Positions 38,091 to 47,486 of a stretch of 64,000 bases of DNA are shown here, piece by piece (position 1 is the stretch's first letter; each line of letters begins with the position of its first letter). The translations under genes and the position numbers were made by a program. This stretch comes from an uncultured Nitrosomonas sp. (GTDB taxonomy: Bacteria; Pseudomonadota; Gammaproteobacteria; Burkholderiales; Nitrosomonadaceae): contig CADEDO010000003.1 in assembly GCA_902826115.1 (NCBI GenBank), positions 26,273 through 90,272 on the forward strand. The letters are read 5' to 3'. The notes under the pieces are model-generated. The model was not told where the DNA came from. It was given only the letters and a program-made list of their open reading frames with translations, and made no database searches.

Positions 38091-39208
38091 CTTGGGTTGT
38101 CCTGAGTTGCTGTTCTTTTTTCATCCTGTTGCTGAAGTGCCCACTGCACATGTTCGCGCACCAATGCGGAATCATCATCCAAGCGCGCCTGCAATGCCCG
38201 CACGATTTCTATCGAATAAGGTGCGTTACCCAAACCCACGGCGATATTGCGCAACCATTGCTGATGGCCAATACGGCGAATCGGGCTTCCGGCCAGTTTG
38301 TTTTCAAAGGTTGTCTGATCCCAGCCGAACAACTCTACCAGCGATATATCATCCATGCCATTGCGCACATGAAAGTCATTTTCATTGGTGATCCTGGCAA
38401 ATTTGTTCCACGGACAAACCAGCTGGCAATCATCGCATCCATAAACACGATTGCCAATCAAAGGGCGTAACGCTTCAGGAATGCTGTCTTTTAGTTCGAT
38501 GGTTAGATAAGAAATACACCGCCGCGCATCCAGTTCATAGGGTCCAATGATGGCCTGCGTAGGGCAGACATCGATACATTTCGAGCAACTGCCGCAATAA
38601 TTGCCGCTCACGTCATCAACGGGCAATGGCAAATCCGTATACATTTCAGCCAGGAAGAACATCGAACCCGCTTGGCGAGTGAGCAATAGCGTGTGCTTGC
38701 CACGCCATCCCAACCCCGCTTTCTGCGCCCAGGCCACTTCCATCACCGGTGCACTATCGGAAAAAACCCGATAATTGAACGGTCCCACTTCCGCAGTCAT
38801 TTTATCCGCCAATCTCTGCAAGCGTGCACGCAAAACCTTGTGATAATCACGCCCCAGCGCATAGCGGGAAATAAATGCCCGATCACCGGCATTAATCACA
38901 TTCCAGCTATTTTTTACAGAAGGCGGCATATAGTTCATGCACACCGAGATAACGCGCTGCGTTCCCGGCTCGAGCTCAGCGGGCCGGGTACGCTTGGTTC
39001 CATGTTTCGCCATATAATCCATGTCACCGTGATATCCTTTATCCAACCACTTGAACAAACCTGATTCGACCGCTGACATTTCCGCATGCGCATCGGCTAT
39101 GCGAAGATCGTGAAAACCCAATTCTTTGCCCCATGCTTTTATGACCACTGCCAAAGCAGCATAATCCGGGTATTCTTTTTTGGAGGTATCGTCTTGCATA
39201 ACGCTCAT
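38087..39208 (-). CDS. queG: Epoxyqueuosine reductase
   Basis: Last step of queuosine tRNA modification, reducing epoxyqueuosine with cobalamin and two 4Fe-4S clusters. The 373-residue protein (ATG 39208) has NYMPPS, the [13 protein letters not shown] cobalamin region, and the ferredoxin-like Cys sets [16 protein letters not shown] and [11 protein letters not shown]. The next ATG (39199) is also possible. Its 5' end overlaps tsaE's by 15 bp on the other strand; it is followed by purT. Confidence 0.94.
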   Translation of the reverse strand: MSVMQDDTSKKEYPDYAALAVVIKAWGKELGFHDLRIADAHAEMSAVESGLFKWLDKGYHGDMDYMAKHGTKRTRPAELEPGTQRVISVCMNYMPPSVKNSWNVINAGDRAFISRYALGRDYHKVLRARLQRLADKMTAEVGPFNYRVFSDSAPVMEVAWAQKAGLGWRGKHTLLLTRQAGSMFFLAEMYTDLPLPVDDVSGNYCGSCSKCIDVCPTQAIIGPYELDARRCISYLTIELKDSIPEALRPLIGNRVYGCDDCQLVCPWNKFARITNENDFHVRNGMDDISLVELFGWDQTTFENKLAGSPIRRIGHQQWLRNIAVGLGNAPYSIEIVRALQARLDDDSALVREHVQWALQQQDEKRTATQDNPR

Positions 39209-39697
39209 TCTACAGACTCTGGATTCACGCAGAATCTTACTTATTATCTCGCTGATGAAACAGCAACGTTGGCCTTTGGCAAAAAACTGGCTGCCTGCTT
39301 GCATGCCGGACTGACCATTTTCCTGATTGGAAATCTCGGCGCAGGCAAAACCACCTTAACACGCGGCATTTTACACGGCCTTGGATATCAGCAGCTAGTC
39401 AAAAGCCCTACCTATAATTTAGTTGAAATCTATAAAATTTCTAGGTTATACTTGTATCACTTTGATTTTTATCGATTCAATGATTATCTTGAATGGGAGG
39501 AAGCAGGTTTCCGAGATTACTTTAATTCAGACTCGATCTGTTTAATAGAATGGCCTGAAAAAGCTGGGAATCTGTTGCCGATAGCTGATCTACAGCTTGC
39601 TTTCAATATCCTTGAAACAGGTCGGAGTATTCAAATTCAAGCTGGCACAGAGACAGGAAAGCAATGCCTAGAACATTGGAAAAATACAAGCAATTGA
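39194..39697 (+). CDS. tsaE: tRNA threonylcarbamoyladenosine biosynthesis protein TsaE
   Basis: P-loop ATPase required with TsaB/TsaD for the t6A modification at A37. The start is TTG 39194: GGAGG at 39182-39186 is 7 nt upstream, and the resulting 167 residues fit the family. It has LIGNLGAGKTTLTRGILHGLG (Walker A), the KSPTYNLVEIY and YHFDFYRF segments, and CLIEWPEKAG. The 3' end overlaps amiC by 34 nt. Confidence 0.93.
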   Translation: MHNAHSTDSGFTQNLTYYLADETATLAFGKKLAACLHAGLTIFLIGNLGAGKTTLTRGILHGLGYQQLVKSPTYNLVEIYKISRLYLYHFDFYRFNDYLEWEEAGFRDYFNSDSICLIEWPEKAGNLLPIADLQLAFNILETGRSIQIQAGTETGKQCLEHWKNTSN

Positions 39698-41172
39698 CGC
39701 AAATAGGTTTCAGTGACGACGCTGTTACCGGGAAATTCGCTTTTCTGACATTTTTTGCACTGCTTGTTCTTTTTACCAGCCTATTTCTGAATCCATCCGC
39801 CTTAGCCGCCGATACCGCCGTCAAGTCGGTTCGCGTTGGTTTAACGCCCGATTACACCCGTATCACGCTGGAATCGAATCAGCCGCTGCAGTACGAGTTG
39901 AGCATGCTGGATAATCCGCATCGAGTGATTGTCGATTTAAGCAACACTAAAATTTCTCCTGCGCTGTCAGCGCTGCCGCAAAAAGTAGATGCCATCGATC
40001 CTTTGGTGCAGAAAGTGCGTATCGGACAATTCAAACCGCATATCATCAGATTGGTATTCGATCTGAAAGCCAACGTCGTACCACGCACATTCGTCATTGC
40101 GCCCAAGGATAATTTTGACCATCGACTCATACTCGATATTTATCATCCTGATAAAGCCGAGAAAACAAATGCAGACCTCAAACCGGATCCACTCGGCAAC
40201 GATGCTGATCCACACATTCTGGATGATTTGATTGCAAAGCTGGCACAAGATGGCAAAACCAAGAAAATTAGCGGCCTGCCACAAAGCCGCCCACTACCGG
40301 TACCCGCACCGCTATCATCGCAGTCACAACCACAACCTAAACATCCCATAAATCAAACGAAACCAATCATTAGTCCTCAAATCAGTCAGCCGAAGCAATC
40401 CGGTAGTTTGCAAGCAGCAAAAAGCCGCAAACCATTAATGATGGTGCCAAGAATCATTATCGTCGCTATCGACCCCGGTCATGGCGGCAAGGATCCGGGC
40501 GCCATTGGCAATCAGGGCACGCAAGAAAAGGATGTCACTCTGGCGATTGCCAGAAAACTCAAGGAAAGAATTGATAAAGAACCCAATATGCGCGCAGTGC
40601 TGACTCGTGAAGGCGATTATTACATTACCCTCCCACAGCGTCGTATTAACGCCCGGCGCGCCAATGCGGATCTGTTTGTGTCGATCCATGCCGATGCCAA
40701 TCCGAAATCACATGCGCATGGATCGTCGGTATTTACCTTATCCGAACATGGCGCAACTTCGACTACGGCCAGTTGGCTCGCCAATAAGGAAAATAGCGTG
40801 GATACTGATTTAATGGGCGGAATCGATATCACCTCAAAATCAAAAGACATCAAAGAGCTGTTGCTTGATCTTTCCGTCAACGCCACGATCAATGACAGCG
40901 TCAAGTTGGCCGAACAAGTTCTGAAACAGCTGGGCGACATCAATCATTTGCACAAAAGAAATGTTGAACAAGCGGGTTTTGCGGTCTTAAAGTCACCGGA
41001 TATTCCATCAATCCTGGTTGAAACCGCTTTTCTCAGCAATCCTAAGGAAGAAGAAAAGCTGCGCAACAAAACTTACCAAAATAAAATCTCCGATGCTGTA
41101 TTTGTGGGGATCAAAAACTACTTTGCCAATAATCCGGCATTAGCTCGCGCCGAAGTTGCCCAATCAAAATAA
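39664..41172 (+). CDS. amiC: N-acetylmuramoyl-L-alanine amidase AmiC
   Basis: Periplasmic zinc amidase that separates daughter cells by cutting septal peptidoglycan. The 502-residue protein has a long N-terminal hydrophobic signal (cleavage after SALA, about residue 48), an AMIN domain (about 55-160, RVGLTPDYTRITLES), a Pro/Gln/Ser-rich linker (about 210-255) and a C-terminal Amidase_3 domain (about 262-490) with IDPGHGGKDPGAIG, SIHADANP and LVETAFLSNP(E). AGGA-type sequence precedes the ATG, within tsaE. TsaE-AmiC order is common. Confidence 0.94.
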   Translation: MPRTLEKYKQLTQIGFSDDAVTGKFAFLTFFALLVLFTSLFLNPSALAADTAVKSVRVGLTPDYTRITLESNQPLQYELSMLDNPHRVIVDLSNTKISPALSALPQKVDAIDPLVQKVRIGQFKPHIIRLVFDLKANVVPRTFVIAPKDNFDHRLILDIYHPDKAEKTNADLKPDPLGNDADPHILDDLIAKLAQDGKTKKISGLPQSRPLPVPAPLSSQSQPQPKHPINQTKPIISPQISQPKQSGSLQAAKSRKPLMMVPRIIIVAIDPGHGGKDPGAIGNQGTQEKDVTLAIARKLKERIDKEPNMRAVLTREGDYYITLPQRRINARRANADLFVSIHADANPKSHAHGSSVFTLSEHGATSTTASWLANKENSVDTDLMGGIDITSKSKDIKELLLDLSVNATINDSVKLAEQVLKQLGDINHLHKRNVEQAGFAVLKSPDIPSILVETAFLSNPKEEEKLRNKTYQNKISDAVFVGIKNYFANNPALARAEVAQSK

Positions 41173-41361
41173 ACCGCGCGCTTTCGTTGGCATGATTTAA
41201 TCCAATTAAATTATTGTCATAAAAGATATACAATAGTTTCGGTATACCAACACGAATCACAGCCATCTTGAATCAAGATTTTCTAATCGCACAGACATTA
41301 ATACATTAACTTTTGGTTAAAAATACTGGGTAATCCGCTAAATTTTACCCAGCATAAATGA

Positions 41362-42492
41362 ATGCATACCCATAAAACACTGATGCAGTGGTATCAATTG
41401 AGTAACGAGAAAGGCGCCCCGCGTATCATTCTCAGCGGCAGCTATACGCTGACGGCGCTCGAGCAGGTACTGGATGCCTTAGCTAAAGATCTCGCTCAGA
41501 AGGCAAAAGATCCGCACTTAAGCTGGGATTTAACCGGCATTCAACAAATGGACACGGCTGGAGTGGCCATGTTGTGGCGCGCTTGGGCATCGCAACGACC
41601 GCAGCATCTCCAACTGCGACCTGAGCATGAAAAGATGTTTGAACGACTGGAAAATCTCCCCGCTTCGCCAATGGCCACCAAGCATACGGACGTACTCTGG
41701 CCCATCACCACTTTGGGGGGGCTGGCACTGCTCTTATGGCAGCATACCGTAGGACTAGTTGCATTGATTGGACAGTTATTGATGGATGTCATTTATCTGT
41801 TTCGCCACCCTATTTATATTCCCTGGCGTGAAATTTCAGCCAATCTATTTCGCACAGGCGCGCAAGCGCTGGGGATCACCGCCCTGGTCGGATTTCTGAT
41901 TGGTATCGTACTGAGTTACTTGTCTTCCAAACAACTGCAATTGTTTGGGGCGGATATTTTTATTATCAATATCCTGGGAATCAGCATCATTCGTGAATTG
42001 GGTCCAATGTTGGCCGCCATATTGGTAGCAGGCCGCTCGGGATCGTCCATGACGGCTCAATTGGGCGTCATGCGAGTCACACAGGAATTGGATGCGTTGA
42101 CCGTCATGGGTATTTCGCATAGCCAACGCCTGATTTTACCGAAAATACTCGGGCTTGGCATTGCCATGCCTTTGTTGGTCATGTGGACCAGCGCCATTGC
42201 ATTGTTAGGTGGAATGGTGGCTGCTGAGTTGCAATTAGGTTTGAATTACCAATATTTTCTGACCGCGCTCCCGGATTCCGTGCCGATTGCCAATTTATGG
42301 CTGGGATTAGGCAAAGGCGTCGTGTGTGGCATGGTAATAGCGCTGATTGCCTGCCATTTTGGCCTCAGAATCAGGCCCAATACGGAAAGCCTGGGAGAAG
42401 GCACCACTTCTTCTGTCGTTACGGCAATTACCATGGTCATTATTATCGATGCCATTTTCGCCATTTTATTTTCTGATGTTGGACTAACTTAG
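41362..42492 (+). CDS. mlaE: MlaE-family ABC permease with N-terminal STAS domain
   Basis: Inner-membrane permease of an MCE lipid-transport system, 376 residues. An N-terminal STAS-like domain (about 10-100, DLTGIQQMDTAGVAMLWRAW) is fused to the MlaE domain, with NILGISIIRELGPMLAAILVAGRSGSSMTAQLG and GISHSQRLILPKI signatures and about five helices. The fusion covers what MlaB does in E. coli. First gene of mlaE-mlaF-mlaD-lipoprotein, 4 nt before mlaF. Confidence 0.9.
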   Translation: MHTHKTLMQWYQLSNEKGAPRIILSGSYTLTALEQVLDALAKDLAQKAKDPHLSWDLTGIQQMDTAGVAMLWRAWASQRPQHLQLRPEHEKMFERLENLPASPMATKHTDVLWPITTLGGLALLLWQHTVGLVALIGQLLMDVIYLFRHPIYIPWREISANLFRTGAQALGITALVGFLIGIVLSYLSSKQLQLFGADIFIINILGISIIRELGPMLAAILVAGRSGSSMTAQLGVMRVTQELDALTVMGISHSQRLILPKILGLGIAMPLLVMWTSAIALLGGMVAAELQLGLNYQYFLTALPDSVPIANLWLGLGKGVVCGMVIALIACHFGLRIRPNTESLGEGTTSSVVTAITMVIIIDAIFAILFSDVGLT

Positions 42493-42496
42493 CTTC

Positions 42497-43306
42497 ATGA
42501 TTAAGCCTGAATGCATTATTGAAATTGAAGCGCTGCATACCCGCTTTGGCAACCATGTCGTGCATCGAGATGTCAATTTGTGCGTCTATCGAGGCGAAAT
42601 ACTGACCCTGATCGGCGGTTCAGGAAGTGGGAAAACAACTTTGCTTCGCCAAATGCTCGGCCTGGAAGAGCCTGTGCAAGGCTCGGTAAAAATTTTTGGC
42701 AGTTCACGCAATGATGCCGACTTTAATCTTCAGAGAAGAAATATCCGCAGACGCTCAGGCGTACTTTTCCAGCAAGGCGCATTATTCAGTGCGCTGACGG
42801 TCTTTGACAATGTCGCCCTGCCCTTGCGTGAATTGCATACCCTCAGTGAAGATACCATCCGTGACTTAGTGATGACCAAGTTGAACATGGTGGCGATTGG
42901 ATCCGAGCATGCCAACAAAATGCCGGCGGCCTTGTCAGGTGGTATGATTAAGCGCGTTGCCTTAGCGCGCGCGTTGGCTTTGGATCCGGAACTGTTATTT
43001 CTTGACGAACCCACGGCGGGACTGGATCCTGAATTAAGTGAAAGTTTTGTGGAACTGATTCTCACCTTACGTAGCGAAATGGATCTGACAATTGTGATGG
43101 TAACCCATGATCTGGATACATTAGTCGCCTTATCCGACCGCATTGCCGTATTAGCGGATCAACAAGTGATTGCGACGGGTACTTTGGACGAAATATGTCG
43201 CATTCAACACCCATTTATCTCCAGTTTCTTTAAAAGTATTCGACACAAGCTGGATCAAAATAATAATTCGGAGCCAACATGGAAAACCGCGCCCATGCCC
43301 TCGTAG
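42497..43306 (+). CDS. mlaF: MlaF-like ABC ATPase
   Basis: Energises the MCE lipid transporter. The 269-residue protein has Walker A GGSGSGKTTLLRQML (about 37-51), signature LSGGMIKRVALARAL (about 144-158, with the Gly-Gly-Met variant usual in MlaF/Mkl proteins), Walker B LLFLDEPTAGLDPE, and H-loop VTHDLD. Overlaps mlaD by 28 nt, which suggests coupled translation. Confidence 0.93.
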   Translation: MIKPECIIEIEALHTRFGNHVVHRDVNLCVYRGEILTLIGGSGSGKTTLLRQMLGLEEPVQGSVKIFGSSRNDADFNLQRRNIRRRSGVLFQQGALFSALTVFDNVALPLRELHTLSEDTIRDLVMTKLNMVAIGSEHANKMPAALSGGMIKRVALARALALDPELLFLDEPTAGLDPELSESFVELILTLRSEMDLTIVMVTHDLDTLVALSDRIAVLADQQVIATGTLDEICRIQHPFISSFFKSIRHKLDQNNNSEPTWKTAPMPS

Positions 43307-44178
43307 CTGGACTTTTCGTTATTTTCCTGAGCATCACCGTCGCGTTGGTCGCGATGTGGTTCAGCGGCAACAACATTCAACGCAACTCTTATCTTGTCGT
43401 CACCAAAGAATCGGTTAGCGGTTTAAATCCCCAATCGGCCGTACATTATCGGGGCGTTAATATCGGCAAAGTTGAGACTATCGAATTTGATCCTGATAGT
43501 CTGCAGCGCATTCTGATTCAGATTTCCATTGATCAAAATGTGGCGTTGAGCAATACGACGTATGCGCAATTAGGTTATCAGGGCGTTACCGGGCTGGCTT
43601 ATATACAGCTCAACGATGACGGCACTGGCAGTGAACGTTTACAGAGTGATGCGCAGATTCCAATGCGCCGGTCATTACTTGATGAAGTAACGGGATCGGG
43701 GCAAGATTTGCTCAGCAATGTCAATCAATTGGTATTAAAAATGCACCATTTGCTGGATGACCAGAATCAGGCGCAAGTTTCACAAATTCTGCAGAACATT
43801 GAAAAAGCAACGCGCAACTTTGATGGTATAGCCGGTCATTTGCAGCCAGTACTGAAATCATTCACCGATTTAACCATTGAATCGGCCACGCTGGTAAAAC
43901 GCCTTGATCAGCTTTTAGGTGAGATCAATCTGGCAGTAACCAAGGCTAATCAAAAAGAAGGGATTTTTGATAGTTTGTCTCAGAGCACGCACGAACTGGC
44001 TACCGCCATACCTGAACTACGCAAGGTCAGCAGCAGCATTGCACAGAACTCCAATAATTTGGATCGGGTATTGCAGCAACTAGAGGAAAATCCACAAAGC
44101 CTATTATTTGGACGCCCGCCATCATTACCGGGTCCCGGAGAAGCAGGCTTTGTTCCACCTGCAGAGAAAATTCAATGA
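43279..44178 (+). CDS. mlaD: MlaD/MCE-domain substrate-binding protein
   Basis: Membrane-anchored periplasmic lipid-binding subunit, 299 residues. One N-terminal helix (about 7-28), then an MCE domain (about 38-120) with VSGLNPQSAVHYRGVNIGKVETI and QLGYQGVTGLAYIQL. The helical C-terminal half (about 130-280) resembles the needle-like extensions of MCE proteins. Ends in a Pro-rich tail. GGAG lies 5 nt before the ATG. Confidence 0.92.
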   Translation: MENRAHALVAGLFVIFLSITVALVAMWFSGNNIQRNSYLVVTKESVSGLNPQSAVHYRGVNIGKVETIEFDPDSLQRILIQISIDQNVALSNTTYAQLGYQGVTGLAYIQLNDDGTGSERLQSDAQIPMRRSLLDEVTGSGQDLLSNVNQLVLKMHHLLDDQNQAQVSQILQNIEKATRNFDGIAGHLQPVLKSFTDLTIESATLVKRLDQLLGEINLAVTKANQKEGIFDSLSQSTHELATAIPELRKVSSSIAQNSNNLDRVLQQLEENPQSLLFGRPPSLPGPGEAGFVPPAEKIQ

Positions 44179-44798
44179 CAAAAATATTTTTATTAATAGT
44201 GAGCATTTATCTGTTCTCGGGTTGTACTTTACTGCAAAAACCGCCTGCTCCCCTTTCTGTGTATGATTTTGGATCGCAACTGTCGCAGCATCCCGAACCA
44301 ACACAGCAACCGTCATCGCATCAAAGAAGGATACTCATTGCCGATGCTTCAGCACCACCATGGCTCAATAACAATGCGATGCATTATCGGCTCCTGTTTA
44401 ACAATCCCACCCAATCTTATACTTATGCGCAGAGCCGTTGGATAGCGCCCCCCGCGTCTGTGCTTACCCAGCAGATACGCAACCGCATTGTTACGCATGC
44501 AAACGGGCTGGTCGTCAAAGAAAATGGCACAGCAAAAGCAGATTACATTTTGCAAATTGAATTGGAGGAATTCATGCAGGCATTTGATCAAGCGAATGAC
44601 AGTCATGTAGTCATTTTATTGCGCGCCAGCCTGATTGAACGCAATTCACGACAACTGCTGGCGCAAAAGGATTTCAGCATTCAACAGAAAACACCCAGTG
44701 CTGATGCTGCAGGCGCTGCGTTTGCTTTCAGCTTGGCAAGTAATCAATTGGTTAGCAAACTGACTGACTGGTTAGCGATTCAATTACCTGCCAATTAG
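44175..44798 (+). CDS. MCE-system auxiliary lipoprotein (PqiC/ABC-type transport auxiliary family)
   Basis: A 207-residue outer-membrane lipoprotein (signal MTKIFLLIVSIYLFSGC, lipobox FSGC, Cys17). The mature part reads ADASAPPWLNNNAMHYRLLFNNPTQ, YAQSRWIAPPASVL and YILQIELEEFMQAFD, the pattern of PqiC-like auxiliary components. It overlaps mlaD by 4 nt. It likely couples the MCE system to the outer membrane. No mlaC or separate mlaB is present. Confidence 0.82.
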   Translation: MTKIFLLIVSIYLFSGCTLLQKPPAPLSVYDFGSQLSQHPEPTQQPSSHQRRILIADASAPPWLNNNAMHYRLLFNNPTQSYTYAQSRWIAPPASVLTQQIRNRIVTHANGLVVKENGTAKADYILQIELEEFMQAFDQANDSHVVILLRASLIERNSRQLLAQKDFSIQQKTPSADAAGAAFAFSLASNQLVSKLTDWLAIQLPAN

Positions 44799-44892
44799 CC
44801 CTGTAGGTCACTGCCAAAATTAATCGCAAGTTTGATTAATTTATTATTCTCTATGTTAGTATCCGGTAAATTATTACTTAGGGGATTTTTTC

Positions 44893-45027
44893 GTGCGTTT
44901 ATTCCTCATCATATTTGTTTTAACCTATCTGCTCAGTGCGTGTGGCCATAAAGGACCACTGTATATTCCACTGCCACAAACTGACGAAGCAAATCGCGCA
45001 TTACCCAACGAAATGAATAAAAAATGA
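44893..45027 (+). CDS. lptM: LPS translocon maturation lipoprotein LptM
   Basis: A 44-residue lipoprotein that assists LptD/LptE assembly. GTG start at 44893; residues 1-17 are a signal ending LLSAC, and CGHKGPLYIP after it is the LptM/YifL signature. The stop TGA overlaps the lysA ATG (ATGA, 45024-45027), a coupling typical of the lptM-lysA order. Confidence 0.85.
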   Translation: MRLFLIIFVLTYLLSACGHKGPLYIPLPQTDEANRALPNEMNKK

Positions 45028-46277
45028 GTGGCTTTCCAGAATTTATTTATCGCAACAATGAACTCTGCGCTGAATCCGTCCCTTTAAAACAGATTGCCGC
45101 TGAGTTCGGCACGCCTTGTTATGTCTACTCACGGTCTGCATTGACCAAAGCTTATCAAGAATTCGATGCTGCATTCGCAGGTAGAGATCATTTAATTTGT
45201 TACGCCGTAAAAGCCAATTCCAATATCGCCATACTCAATTTATTTGCACAGCTTGGCAGTGGCTTCGATATCGTATCGGGCGGTGAGCTATGGCGCGTGA
45301 TGAAAGCGGGTGGAAATCCCCAGAAAACCGTATTTTCTGGAGTTGGTAAAAATACCGACGAAATGCGCATGGCTCTGGATGCGAATATTCTGTGTTTTAA
45401 TGTGGAGTCTGAAGCAGAGCTAAGTACCTTAAATCAAGTTGCGCAAACCATGCAAAAAATTGCTCCCGTCAGCTTGCGAGTGAATCCTGATGTGGATGCC
45501 AAAACACATCCTTACATCTCGACCGGCCTCAAGGAAAATAAGTTTGGCATGCCCATCAACGAAGCCGAAAGAATATATCTATCTACGCACCGCTATCCTC
45601 ACATCCGCTTTACCGGTTTGGATTGCCATATTGGTTCCCAGCTCACCGAAATTGAACCCTTCATGCAGGCCAGCGAGAAAATTCTGAATTTACTTAACAA
45701 CCTGAAATCACAAGGTTTAGAAATTGAACACCTGGATCTGGGGGGAGGATTAGGCATCCGTTATACTCACGAAACACCACCGTCCATCAAAGACTATGTG
45801 TCTGCGCTATGCGCCCGCACAGGCCACATCAAGCAACGATTGTTAATCGAACCTGGACGCGCTCTGGTGGGAAACTCAGGCATTCTACTGACGCAAACTG
45901 AATACCTCAAACATACTCCGGCACGTAATTTTGCCATTGTCGATGCCGCCATGAATGACTTGATGCGCCCGGCACTATATGACGCCTATCATGAGATTCT
46001 ACCGGTCATTAAACGCAACGGAGATGTTCAGAATTATCAGATTGTTGGCCCTGTTTGTGAAACAGGGGATTTTCTGGGGCATGATCGCAAGCTGAGTTTG
46101 AATAGCGGAGATTTACTAGCCGTCATGTCAGCCGGTGCTTATGGTATGAGCATGAGCTCCAATTACAATACCCGGCCTCGCGCTGCTGAAATCATGATCG
46201 ATCAGGACACCATTCATGTCATCCGGCAGCGGGAAACCATTGATCAATTAACCGCAAATGAACGAATCTTGCCTTAA
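45024..46277 (+). CDS. lysA: Diaminopimelate decarboxylase
   Basis: PLP enzyme for the last step of lysine synthesis. The 417-residue protein has CYAVKANSN (PLP lysine, about 61-69), the HIGSQLTE segment, EPGRALVGNSG, and VCETGDFLG near residue 345, all in the expected order. The product decarboxylates meso-diaminopimelate to lysine. Coupled to lptM; no lysine riboswitch is seen upstream. Confidence 0.97.
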   Translation: MSGFPEFIYRNNELCAESVPLKQIAAEFGTPCYVYSRSALTKAYQEFDAAFAGRDHLICYAVKANSNIAILNLFAQLGSGFDIVSGGELWRVMKAGGNPQKTVFSGVGKNTDEMRMALDANILCFNVESEAELSTLNQVAQTMQKIAPVSLRVNPDVDAKTHPYISTGLKENKFGMPINEAERIYLSTHRYPHIRFTGLDCHIGSQLTEIEPFMQASEKILNLLNNLKSQGLEIEHLDLGGGLGIRYTHETPPSIKDYVSALCARTGHIKQRLLIEPGRALVGNSGILLTQTEYLKHTPARNFAIVDAAMNDLMRPALYDAYHEILPVIKRNGDVQNYQIVGPVCETGDFLGHDRKLSLNSGDLLAVMSAGAYGMSMSSNYNTRPRAAEIMIDQDTIHVIRQRETIDQLTANERILP

Positions 46278-46347
46278 TCAATGGCTGGAAATATAGAGAT
46301 GCGTTTATTTGTAGTAATATCCTCCATTGCCATACGATAAATCTGTA

Positions 46348-47418
46348 ATGACAAGCCTTCCTAGCATTGATGATGAGCAATATCAGGATGATATTCTGCG
46401 GGGTGTCTCTCGCACTTTTGCACTAACCATTCCTCAATTACCCGAAGCCTTGCGGCGGGTAATTGGCAATGCGTATCTTTTATGCCGCATCACGGACACG
46501 ATTGAAGACGATAATGCCTTATCTTCAGAGCAAACCAGGCAACTGTCGCAGATGTTCTCCGAAGTTGTTTGTGGAAATGTTTCCGCGCAACTGTTTGCAG
46601 ATCAACTTTACCCACTACTTTCGAACCATACTATCCCGGCAGAACATGATTTAATCAAAAACACCCCAGCAGTTATTCGCATCACGCATAGCTTTAACGC
46701 TACTCAGCGGCATGCATTGGAACGCTGCGTTCGAATCATGGGGCAAGGAATGTCTGACTATCAAGAAACAGAATCTTTGGAGGGATTAAAAGATTTACCT
46801 TCCATGGATCAATATTGTTATTACGTTGCAGGTGTCGTCGGTGAAATGCTGACCGAATTGTTTTGTGATTATTCACAAGAAATGAATAACCATAAAACAA
46901 CATTGATGAGGCTTTCCGTGTCCTTTGGACAAGGATTACAAATGACCAATATCCTCAAAGATATTTGGGATGATCGTAAACGTGGCGCATGTTGGCTGCC
47001 GCAAGATATTTTTCTCAAGCATGGATTTAATCTTAGTCATTTACAACCAGGCAATAAAGATCCAAGGTTTCAAGCTGGGTTAGCAGAACTTCTCGGTGTC
47101 GCGAAAGGCCATTTACAGAACGCACTGACCTATACCAGCATAATCCCCCCGCAAGAAAAAGGCATCCGTCGTTTTTGCTTATGGGCAATCGGCATGGCGA
47201 TTTTAACGCTGAATAAAATTAACCAGCACCGGGATTTTTCTGAAAGTACGCAAGTAAAAATTAGTCGCCGCAGCGTTAAAGCCACGATACTAACAACCAG
47301 TCTATTTGCTAACCAAGACTGGATACTAGAACTACTTTTCAAGCTGACATCCAGAAATCTTCCAGATGTTAATGGTCACAATGAAATTTACCTTAATAAT
47401 CAAACCAGAGATCAATAA
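46348..47418 (+). CDS. Squalene synthase (eukaryote-type squalene/phytoene synthase family)
   Basis: Condenses two farnesyl diphosphates, probably to squalene, for hopanoids. The 356-residue protein (ATG 46348) has both Asp-rich motifs, DTIEDD (about 45-50) and NILKDIWDDRKRG (about 203-215), and SRTFALTIP. The segment YCYYVAGVVGEMLTELF is closer to the one-step squalene synthase of eukaryotes and methanotrophs than to HpnC/HpnD. No strong ribosome binding site precedes it; a TTG 21 nt upstream is an alternative. hpnA follows, supporting a hopanoid role. Confidence 0.82.
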   Translation: MTSLPSIDDEQYQDDILRGVSRTFALTIPQLPEALRRVIGNAYLLCRITDTIEDDNALSSEQTRQLSQMFSEVVCGNVSAQLFADQLYPLLSNHTIPAEHDLIKNTPAVIRITHSFNATQRHALERCVRIMGQGMSDYQETESLEGLKDLPSMDQYCYYVAGVVGEMLTELFCDYSQEMNNHKTTLMRLSVSFGQGLQMTNILKDIWDDRKRGACWLPQDIFLKHGFNLSHLQPGNKDPRFQAGLAELLGVAKGHLQNALTYTSIIPPQEKGIRRFCLWAIGMAILTLNKINQHRDFSESTQVKISRRSVKATILTTSLFANQDWILELLFKLTSRNLPDVNGHNEIYLNNQTRDQ

Positions 47419-47486
47419 CCCTCGGCATAGTTATTTTTATCAACACCAATAGTTGAATCCAATCACAAACTACAAGGCATTATTTC

